From: Gemmataceae bacterium
Lineage (GTDB): Bacteria > Planctomycetota > Planctomycetia > Gemmatales > Gemmataceae
Length of the DNA stretch: 5,170 nucleotides
Assembly: GCA_026418875.1 (NCBI GenBank)
Contig: JAOAAM010000357.1
Location: 1-5,170, forward strand
Direction of reading: 5' to 3'
A model generated the notes under the pieces. The model was given only the letters and a program-made list of their open reading frames with translations. It was not told the origin of the DNA and ran no database searches. The stretch's first letter is position 1. Each line of letters starts with the position of its first letter. The translations under genes and the position numbers were made by a program. Below, piece by piece: positions 1-5,170 of this stretch.

Positions 1-1151
1 ATTTTGAGGTCGTGCCCCTCCAGTCCGATGACTTTCCGGGGGTTGTTGGTTAGCAATCGGATTTGCCGAACGCCCAAATCAAAGAGAATTTGCGCGCCGA
101 TGCCATACTCGCGGAGGTCCGGTGCAAATCCCAGCCGGCGATTCGCCTCCACCGTGTCGATCTTTTCTTCTCGTTGCAGTTTGTAGGCTTTGAGTTTGGA
201 CATCAGACCGATGCCGCGGCCCTCTTGCCTCATGTAAAGAAGGACGCCTCGGCCTTCCTTGGCGATGCACTGCATGGCCCGGCGAAGTTGCTGACCGCAA
301 TCGCACAGGGCACTGTGGAGCACATCGCCCGTGAGGCACTCGCTATGGACTCGGACGAGCACCGGCTCGGTTTGAATTGGCACGACACCGTTCTGGGCAA
401 CCCCCACGCCTCCCATCGTCAACGCCAAGTGCGGTTCGGGATCGACAATCGACGAGTAGGCGAAAAGGTCGAATGGGCCCAAGTCGGTGGGCAGCTCGAC
501 GTGGATGGCCCTTTCGACGAGCCGTTCACGTCGGCGGCGGTAGGCGATGATCGCCTCAATGGTGCACATTTTGAGGCCGTGACGGCGGGCAAACTCGCGA
601 AGGTCGGGCAAGCGAGCCATCGTCCCGTCCTCCTTGACGATTTCGCAAATGACCGCGGCTTCTCGCAGTCCGGCCAGCCGCGCCAGGTCCACGCTTCCCT
701 CGGTGTGTCCCGCGCGGACCAGAACTCCCCCTTCTCTAGCCCGCAGACCGTCCATGTGTCCGTGGCCCCGAACGAGGTCTGCCGGGCTGGAGCGAGGGTC
801 GATGGCGACTTGCACGGTGCGTGCCCGATCGTAGGCGGAGATACCAGTCGTGATACCGGTTCGGGCATCGAATTTTTGTGTCAAGGGGGTGGCTTTCGGG
901 TCCGCGGCCGTGCTGGACATTGGTTCTAAGTGCATCCGATCGCAGATTTCGGGAGACATGGCCAGGCACACCATGCCGCAGGCGTGCCGCATCATGAAAT
1001 TGATCGCCTCGGGAGTGCCTTTTCCGGCGGCGATGACCAAGTCGCCCTCGTTTTCACGGTGCTCGTCGTCGACGAGGATGATCATTCGACCGGCCCGAAG
1101 TTCCGCGATTGCCTCCTCGATCGTGCAGAAACCGTCACCCGAATCCGACAT
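1..1151 (-). CDS. ribBA: Bifunctional 3,4-dihydroxy-2-butanone-4-phosphate synthase / GTP cyclohydrolase II (3'-partial)
   Basis: Cytoplasmic enzyme for the two entry reactions of riboflavin synthesis: ribulose 5-phosphate to 3,4-dihydroxy-2-butanone 4-phosphate, and GTP to the diaminopyrimidine precursor. I translated the minus strand from the ATG at 1151-1149; it stays open for 383 codons to the window edge. Residues about 8-205 are the RibB domain: acidic [11 protein letters not shown] (28-38), the TGIS loop (102-105), GHTEGSVDL (148-156) and CE followed by DGTMAR (169-180), which keep the expected metal-binding His and Glu. Residues about 212-383 are GTP cyclohydrolase [12 protein letters not shown] (267-276) with zinc ligands C272, C283 and C285, RQEGRGIGL (308-316), DTVEAN (332-337) and LLTNNPRK (366-373). 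Roughly the last 20-30 residues lie outside the window. Two local departures from the usual family wording are R-G-H-G-H-M-D-G-L at 128-136 and S-A-L before the C-D-C zinc motif. A G-rich stretch just upstream (1158-1165) is a possible weak ribosome-binding site. Confidence 0.96.
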   Translation of the reverse strand, partial: MSDSGDGFCTIEEAIAELRAGRMIILVDDEHRENEGDLVIAAGKGTPEAINFMMRHACGMVCLAMSPEICDRMHLEPMSSTAADPKATPLTQKFDARTGITTGISAYDRARTVQVAIDPRSSPADLVRGHGHMDGLRAREGGVLVRAGHTEGSVDLARLAGLREAAVICEIVKEDGTMARLPDLREFARRHGLKMCTIEAIIAYRRRRERLVERAIHVELPTDLGPFDLFAYSSIVDPEPHLALTMGGVGVAQNGVVPIQTEPVLVRVHSECLTGDVLHSALCDCGQQLRRAMQCIAKEGRGVLLYMRQEGRGIGLMSKLKAYKLQREEKIDTVEANRRLGFAPDLREYGIGAQILFDLGVRQIRLLTNNPRKVIGLEGHDLK

Positions 1152-1198
1152 GAAACACCCCCCACGGAATGGAGCAGCCAACTTGCCGCCCACAACAA

Positions 1199-1204
1199 AT
1201 TATA
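1199..1204 (-). promoter_or_regulatory. Candidate -10 box for ribBA
   Basis: Read on the minus strand this is a perfect TATAAT, 47 bases upstream of the ribBA ATG, in an otherwise GC-rich divergent intergenic region. The matching -35 is poor: the best I see is TTCAGG at about 19 bp spacing. Transcription would start near 1192, giving a leader of about 40 nt. That is too short for an FMN riboswitch, and I see no RFN-like structure in the gap. The call rests on the hexamer and its position only. Confidence 0.42.
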
Positions 1205-1377
1205 CAGAATGCCCTTACCCCACCCTGAAGCGTTTTCCGTGCTCCGACGTGGGCGAACCGTCGGCATGTCGCCCGTCGTTTACGCTGACGGATCGCCCGG
1301 AAAAATCAACCCAAGGCTGGACCCGAGTTTGCCGGCCGACGCAACTTTTGGGTCGATGCCCGCGATGAACCGTTGCC

Positions 1378-2601
1378 ATGTCCGTGAACACGCCAAGCAC
1401 TGCTTCCCGCCGAGTCGGATTGTGGTTGATCGGACCCCTGGGGGGAGTCGGCAGCACCGTCGCGCTCGGGCTATCGGCTCTCGCCCGTGACTTGACCGAC
1501 CCGACGGGGTTGACGACCGGTCTGCCGATGTTTGCTGGGGCGGACCTTGATCGGTTCGATTCATTTGTTGTCGGGGGACATGACATTCGCCAGGGCAGCC
1601 TTTGGAATTCAGCACGCGAACTGCACTAGCGGTCTGGTGTCTTCTCGACGGAGTTGTTAGGCGGCTGCCGCTGCGACTTGGAGGAATGGACGAAGAACGT
1701 CCGCCCAGGCACGTTGCTGCGAACGAACGACACGATTCGCCGCCTGGCCGACCTGCCCGACGTGCCGCAGCGGGAGAGCCTGACCGATTGCCTCGATCGA
1801 CTTCGACGTGACCTCGACGATTTCCGCAGTCGGCATCAGTTATCGCAGGTGGTGGTGGTCAATGTTGCCTCCACCGAGCCGCCTTTCGACGATTCCACGA
1901 TGCGGATGACCTGGTCGGAGCTGGAGGCGGCGATCCGCTCCGGCAAGGCGGAGCTTCCCGCCAGTTCCGTGTATGCCCTAGCCGCCCTACAGGTTGGAAT
2001 GCCGTATGTCAACTTCACCCCGTCGACAGGCGCGGGGATGCCCGCCCTTCAGGAATATGCTCGGCAGCGCAACGTACCCATCTGCGGCAAAGACGGCAAG
2101 ACGGGTGAAACGCTGATGAAGTCCGTTCTGGCACCGATGTTTGCCCACCGAAACCTACGAGTGCTCAGTTGGGTGGGACACAACATTTTCGGCAATCGCG
2201 ATGGAATCGTGTTAAACGATCCGACAAATAAAGCGTCCAAAGTTCAGTCGAAGGACCAATTACTCGGACAAATCCTCGGTTACAAGCCGCAAACCCTCGT
2301 CACCATCGAGTACATCGAATCCCTCGACGATTGGAAAACCGCGTGGGACCACATCCATTTCCGAGGGTTTCTGAACACCAAGATGGTCTTGCAGTTTATC
2401 TGGCAAGGGTGCGACTCCCTCTTGGCGGCACCGCTAGTGATCGACCTGGCGCGATTGTGCTTGCTCGCTCAGCGACGAGGAGAGGGGGGCGTGCTGAAAC
2501 ATCTCTCGGCGTTTTTCAAGAGTCCGATGGAAGTGGACGAGAACGATTTCTTCCGTCAGTTCGCTTGGCTGGAAGAATACGCGGCTTCGCTTCGCCGGTG
2601 A
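1378..2601 (+). pseudogene. ino1: Myo-inositol-1(3)-phosphate synthase, interrupted by an in-frame amber codon
   Basis: The family converts glucose 6-phosphate to myo-inositol phosphate with an internal NAD redox cycle in the cytoplasm. Starting at ATG 1378 (the frame has a TGA at 1366-1368, so no earlier start is possible), the frame gives 407 positions, about the usual bacterial length. The first 83 residues hold the Rossmann glycine-rich loop GPLGGVGS (19-26) and VVGGHDIR (64-71). Codon 84 is TAG (1627-1629). The same frame then continues without a shift: RSGVF right after the stop, NVASTEPP (162-169), GKDGKTGETLMKS (237-249), VGHNIFGNRDG (266-276) and DSLLAAPLVIDL (346-357), ending at TGA 2599-2601. 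Both halves read as one protein, and the flanking E-L-H-stop-R-S-G-V-F looks like a normal stretch with one changed codon. A restart at TTG 1654 would lack the NAD-binding loop. Options are a single-base sequencing error, a recent nonsense mutation, or suppression. No clear Shine-Dalgarno precedes the start. Confidence 0.87.
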
Positions 2602-2668
2602 GATGCACCTGCGTGGTCTGCCGTAAAACATCCCGGTCGTATCGCCTGCAAAAACGGGAAACGCGATT

Positions 2669-2709
2669 GAATGTCGCGGATGGGGACTGATTCGACATTC
2701 GGCATTTTT
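2669..2709 (+). terminator. Possible intrinsic terminator after the inositol-phosphate synthase frame
   Basis: Perfect 8-bp inverted arms, GAATGTCG (2669-2676) and CGACATTC (2693-2700), with two more G-U pairs possible at the base, are separated by a 16-nt loop. They are followed after 4 nt by five T residues (2705-2709). The position, 67 bp past the stop of the upstream gene, suits a terminator. The large loop and modest GC of the stem make it weaker than a textbook example. Confidence 0.4.
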
Positions 2710-2738
2710 GACGACTGGCTGGGCAGTTCTGCGGAAAG

Positions 2739-2752
2739 TGAGGCGAGCCTCA
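2739..2752. repeat. Short inverted repeat in the region upstream of rplU
   Basis: TGAGGC-GA-GCCTCA is a perfect 6-bp inverted repeat with a 2-nt centre, 121 bp upstream of the rplU start. It could be a protein-binding site or a small hairpin in the L21 mRNA leader. No T-run follows it, so it is not a terminator. Arms this short can arise by chance. Confidence 0.3.
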
Positions 2753-2857
2753 GAGCTTTGGTCGAGGAGTTTCGGTCAAACAAGTGGCTTTTTTCACGCG
2801 ACTAGCCAGTTTGGGATCCAGGTTCTACATCAACTGTTCACTGATTTGAGGCGTCGA

Positions 2858-2865
2858 AAGGGGAG
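2858..2865 (+). promoter_or_regulatory. Ribosome-binding site of rplU
   Basis: AAGGGGAG lies 8 nt before the ATG at 2874. It is the clearest Shine-Dalgarno-like element tied to an ATG start in the window and supports that start for L21. The other genes here have weak or no such motif at their preferred starts. Confidence 0.65.
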
Positions 2866-2873
2866 ACGGAAGC

Positions 2874-3206
2874 ATGTATGCCGTGATTGTTGATGGCTCG
2901 CGGCAATATCGCGTGAAAGAAGGCGACTTGATCCGCATCGACTACCGCGAAGGGGAGCCAGGGCAGTTGGTCGAGTTCGGCAGGGTCTTGTTGATCAAGG
3001 GGGATGGTGCCGCGGTCGTGGGGCAGCCGACGATTGAAGGGGCGAAAGTGGTCGGCGAAGTGGAGGAACAGACGTCGGAAAAGTACTTGATTCAGCGGTT
3101 CCGTCGTCGGAAGAACTATCGACGGTTGAAGGGCCATCGGCAGCCCTACAGCCTGGTGCGGATTCAGCAGATCGTTTCCGCCGGGGCGGCTCCGGCGAAT
3201 TCGTAA
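2874..3206 (+). CDS. rplU: 50S ribosomal protein L21
   Basis: Structural protein of the large ribosomal subunit that binds 23S rRNA. The 110-residue product has the normal family length. The N-terminus is MYAVIVDGSRQYRVKEGD, close to the family's M-Y-A-V-I-x-x-G-G-K-Q-Y-R-V start, with D-G-S-R in place of the usual G-G-K. The middle carries VGQPTIEGAKVVGEV. The basic C-terminal signature RRRKNYRRLKGHRQPY (about residues 78-93) is diagnostic for L21. The start is fixed by homology and by AAGGGGAG 8 nt upstream. The usual partner rpmA (L27), which follows rplU in many bacteria, is not in the next 260 bp nor anywhere else in the window. The gene has its own 272-bp upstream gap and appears to be transcribed alone. 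Confidence 0.97.
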   Translation: MYAVIVDGSRQYRVKEGDLIRIDYREGEPGQLVEFGRVLLIKGDGAAVVGQPTIEGAKVVGEVEEQTSEKYLIQRFRRRKNYRRLKGHRQPYSLVRIQQIVSAGAAPANS

Positions 3207-3302
3207 GATTCGATGGTGCCACGTCCGGTGTCGCGTCGGGCAAGTGCCAGAGCCGAGGGCGAATCGAGTGCGGGGGCTGATTCGGATGGAGGCCGTCCCC
3301 GA

Positions 3303-3332
3303 GTGGATCGACTCAACGTGGATCGACTCAAC
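3303..3332. repeat. Perfect tandem duplication of a 15-bp unit
   Basis: GTGGATCGACTCAAC occurs twice back to back (3303-3317 and 3318-3332) in the gap between rplU and fabH, with no mismatch. The period is a multiple of three, and the unit would read V-D-R-L-N twice in the rplU frame downstream of its stop. There is no good evidence that this is translated. A recent slippage duplication is the simplest explanation. Confidence 0.85.
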
Positions 3333-3385
3333 CGACCGTTCGAGTAGCCAGCGTGCTCCATGAGTCGCCCTTGTCGCAACGTGCG

Positions 3386-3413
3386 ATGACAGGGGCAGCG
3401 CGTTTCATACAAT
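3386..3413 (+). promoter_or_regulatory. Candidate sigma70-like promoter for fabH
   Basis: ATGACA (3386-3391, five of six to TTGACA) and TACAAT (3408-3413, five of six to TATAAT) are separated by 16 bp. Transcription would begin near 3420, about 48 nt before the preferred fabH ATG. An inverted repeat TCGCA-ACG-TGCGA (3374-3386) abuts the -35 and shares one base with it, a place where an operator could sit. The assignment is by consensus match only. Confidence 0.5.
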
Positions 3414-3467
3414 TCGGAGAAGGCCGATTTGCCGTCCTGCCCCCTTGGGCGCTATGAATCGCACAAC

Positions 3468-4490
3468 ATGACCCAGGATCGCGTCCCTTCGCCACGGCCT
3501 CGCTGTCGCTCCCTGACGGGGGTGCGAATTGTCGGTACCGGCAGTTACGTCCCCGATGCCGTGGTGACGAACGATCACCTCCATGCGCGGTTGGGATTCG
3601 ATTCGGATTGGATCATCAAGCGAACGGGAATCCGCGAGCGACGTCACGCCCTGCCACACCAGGCAACGAGCGACCTTTGCATCGAGGCGAGTCAACGATG
3701 TATTGCCTCGGCGGGAATCGATCCGAAGTCGATCGACTTGTGCGTGGTGGCGACGTTCACACCGGACACGTCGTTCCCTTCGACGGCTTGCCTGGTGCAA
3801 GATCGATTGCACCTGGTTTGTCCGGCCATCGAGATTGAGGCGGCATGCGCCGGGTTTATGTACGCGTTGATCACGGCGGCGGCGTACATTCGAGCCGGTG
3901 CCAGCGACCTGGCCCTCGTCGTCGGGGGCGACTGCAACTCGCGCGTGCTGAATCCGAATGACATTAAGACCTATCCACTGTTTGGCGACGGAGCCGGGGC
4001 CGTACTGCTGACTCGGGGGCGGGCGGAGCAGGGGATCGTCAGTTACAGCATGGGATCGGATGGCTCCGGCGGCGACCTTCTCATCCGCGTGGCCTGTGGT
4101 AGCCGGAGACCGCCAACGCCCGAATTGTTGGCGGAGGGCAAGCACTACATGTACATGGATGGGCGAGCCGTCTTCCGGTGGGCTACGAACATCCTGACGG
4201 ACAGCATCAAAGATGTTTTGCAGGACAGCAACGTCCGGCCAGAGGACGTGGACTTGTATATCCCGCATCAAGCCAACATCCGCATCATCAATGCCGCGAT
4301 TGACGTGCTTCACATCGACCGATCGCGGGTGTTCAACAACTTGGATCGCTACGGGAACACGTCCGCCGGGTCGATTCCCCTGGCACTCGACGAGGCGGTG
4401 CGTGCTGGCTTGGTCCGCGAGAATGACTTGATCGTGATGAGCGGCTTCGGGGCCGGGCTGACTTGGGGCACCGCGTTGTTTCGTTGGTGA
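3468..4490 (+). CDS. fabH: Beta-ketoacyl-[acyl-carrier-protein] synthase III
   Basis: Starts type II fatty acid synthesis by condensing an acyl-CoA primer, usually acetyl-CoA, with malonyl-ACP in the cytoplasm. From ATG 3468 the product is 340 residues, slightly longer than the typical 315-330 because of a basic, proline-rich leader of about 16 residues. Family features in order: VRIVGTGSYVPD (19-30), DWIIKRTGIRERR (47-59), FPSTACLVQ (103-111), active-site C127 in EAACAGF, GDGAGAVLL (173-181), H267 in IPHQANIRIINA, N297 in DRYGNTSAGS, and the C-terminal GFGAGLTWG. The Cys-His-Asn triad is complete, so the enzyme should be active. The start is not certain: an in-frame TTG at 3429 has GGAGAAGG 5 nt upstream and would add 13 residues, whereas ATG 3468 has no evident Shine-Dalgarno. 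I prefer the ATG because the added residues do not resemble the family and the likely transcript start is near 3420. The gene converges on the next gene with 3 bp between stops. Confidence 0.96.
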   Translation: MTQDRVPSPRPRCRSLTGVRIVGTGSYVPDAVVTNDHLHARLGFDSDWIIKRTGIRERRHALPHQATSDLCIEASQRCIASAGIDPKSIDLCVVATFTPDTSFPSTACLVQDRLHLVCPAIEIEAACAGFMYALITAAAYIRAGASDLALVVGGDCNSRVLNPNDIKTYPLFGDGAGAVLLTRGRAEQGIVSYSMGSDGSGGDLLIRVACGSRRPPTPELLAEGKHYMYMDGRAVFRWATNILTDSIKDVLQDSNVRPEDVDLYIPHQANIRIINAAIDVLHIDRSRVFNNLDRYGNTSAGSIPLALDEAVRAGLVRENDLIVMSGFGAGLTWGTALFRW

Positions 4491-4493
4491 ATG

Positions 4494-5151
4494 TCAGCGA
4501 GGCCGGGCACGCTCCACAGCCGGCATCAGGCTCGGGGCACCGCCACCGGGGCGCTGGTCGCTCATGTCTCGCGCCAAGTCGATGACGACCTCGGCGATCC
4601 GCCAATCGTGACGCAACTTGTTCAGCATTGACTGCACTTCGGCGACATCACCGCTTTGCGAAATCTTGTCCTTCCGGCTATTCAACTCCGCGATGATCGG
4701 CTGATCCTCGCAGACCGCGATCAGTCGCCCCTTGCAGCGATACCGCAGCGGCGGCGGCAACACGATGTCCAACGGGATCGACGCGCGGATCTGATCCGGC
4801 AGAATCTGCAACCTCGTCCGGCTCGCATCTTGCATCGCCACCGACATCGCCAAGTTCGTGTGTTCGGGCAAAAGCATTCGCGGCAACATCTGTTCTTTGA
4901 CTGCCGCGTCGTGTGCTTGCTTGGATTCGTCCCAGCGAACCAACTGACGGCTCAAGTCGGCGATCGAAGGCAAAGCCAAGCGGGCCGGCCCCTCCACTGT
5001 CCGCGAGACGGCGGCTGCCTTCAAGGGAGCCATGATCGTCGGAGGGAAATTGAGCATGTCCGCCAAGCCCGGGAGCAGCTGGTACTGGATGTACGTCAAC
5101 GCCGCTTCCTTTTTTCGCTGCTCGACCGACCGTGGTTGGGTATCCAGGTAC
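4494..5151 (-). CDS. Hypothetical protein, C-terminal part (5'-partial)
   Basis: I do not recognise this protein. The minus-strand frame is open from the right end of genuine sequence (5151) to a TGA at 4496-4494, giving 218 true residues starting at Y-L-D-T-Q-P; the N-terminus is off the contig. The apparent start, reading M-C-I-R-D-R, is translated adapter and not a real start. Visible features are a hydrophobic stretch Q-Y-Q-L-L-P-G-L-A-D-M-L-N-F-P-P, a charged probably helical middle with many K, R, E and Q, a proline-rich segment I-V-L-P-P-P-L-R-Y-R-C-K-G-R-L-I-A-V-C, a further helical part (about Q-S-M-L-N-K-L-R-H-D-W-R-I-A-E-V-V-I-D-L), and a disordered-looking Gly/Pro/Arg tail. I see no transmembrane segment or known catalytic motif in this part. 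Continuous coding over 650 bases in the same GC-rich style supports a real gene. It faces fabH tail to tail. Confidence 0.72.
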
Positions 5152-5170
5152 CTGTCTCTTATACACATCT
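5152..5170. other. Residual Nextera transposase adapter (not genomic)
   Basis: CTGTCTCTTATACACATCT is an exact 19-base match to the reverse complement of the Tn5 mosaic end used in Nextera libraries, and it forms the very end of the window. On the minus strand it translates to the peptide M-C-I-R-D-R, a well-known adapter artefact in protein databases. These bases should be trimmed, and the window end is the end of an assembled contig. Confidence 0.97.

Noticed and set aside
63..929. Long plus-strand open frame of 288 codons
   Set aside because: It lies antisense to the clearly recognisable ribBA gene, has low-complexity content and no family motifs, and begins at a TTG. It is a shadow of a GC-rich gene on the other strand.
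1152..1377. FMN riboswitch in front of ribBA
   Set aside because: The gap is short, no RFN-like conserved segments are visible, and the likely transcript start leaves only about 40 nt of leader.
1654..2601. Independent gene starting at TTG 1654
   Set aside because: The frame is continuous with the upstream 83 codons of the same family, and starting here would remove the NAD-binding loop. GGAG directly abuts the TTG, too close to act as a ribosome-binding site.
2708..2736. TTGACG as a possible -35 box for rplU
   Set aside because: No acceptable -10 hexamer occurs at 15-19 bp downstream, and the site overlaps the T-run of the probable terminator.
3213..3347. Small open frame of 44 codons after rplU containing V-D-R-L-N twice
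   Set aside because: No ribosome-binding site, Ser/Arg/Ala-rich random-looking content, and it is in the same frame as rplU only by chance. There is not enough support to call a gene.
3405..4313. Minus-strand open frame of 302 codons opposite fabH
   Set aside because: The fabH sense frame contains all catalytic motifs. The antisense product is Arg/His-rich with no recognisable domain, as expected for a codon-bias shadow.

Overview
This is a GC-rich bacterial window of chromosomal housekeeping genes, ending in an Illumina library adapter. It therefore looks like the end of a short-read contig, possibly from a metagenome. A Planctomycetota-like host is my best guess. It rests on the protein character (bacterial myo-inositol-phosphate synthase, RibBA, FabH wording), the scattered gene order and the scarcity of clear ribosome-binding sites. 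No 16S or other decisive marker is present, so this is an inference.

Layout, left to right. Positions 1-1151 (minus) hold most of a bifunctional riboflavin gene, ribBA, whose 3' end runs off the left edge. It diverges across about 226 bp from a myo-inositol-1(3)-phosphate synthase reading frame at 1378-2601 (plus). That frame is continuous except for one in-frame TAG at codon 84, so the gene is broken, recoded or mis-sequenced. A 272-bp gap with a terminator-like hairpin and a small inverted repeat precedes rplU (ribosomal protein L21, 2874-3206). A second gap of about 260 bp holds a perfect 15-bp tandem duplication and a good sigma70-like promoter. It leads to fabH (beta-ketoacyl-ACP synthase III, 3468-4490), which has a complete Cys-His-Asn triad. 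On the minus strand, converging on fabH with only 3 bp between the stop codons, is the C-terminal part of a protein I do not recognise (4494-5151). The last 19 bases (5152-5170) are Nextera mosaic-end adapter, not genome.

The genes do not form one pathway: they cover flavin synthesis, inositol phosphate synthesis, the ribosome, and initiation of fatty acid synthesis. I see no CRISPR array, mobile element, tRNA, rRNA or defence system, and no convincing new biological system. The most useful observations are the amber codon in the inositol-phosphate synthase, the adapter at the right end, an unusual segment in the RibB active-site region, and the promoter/inverted-repeat arrangement before fabH.
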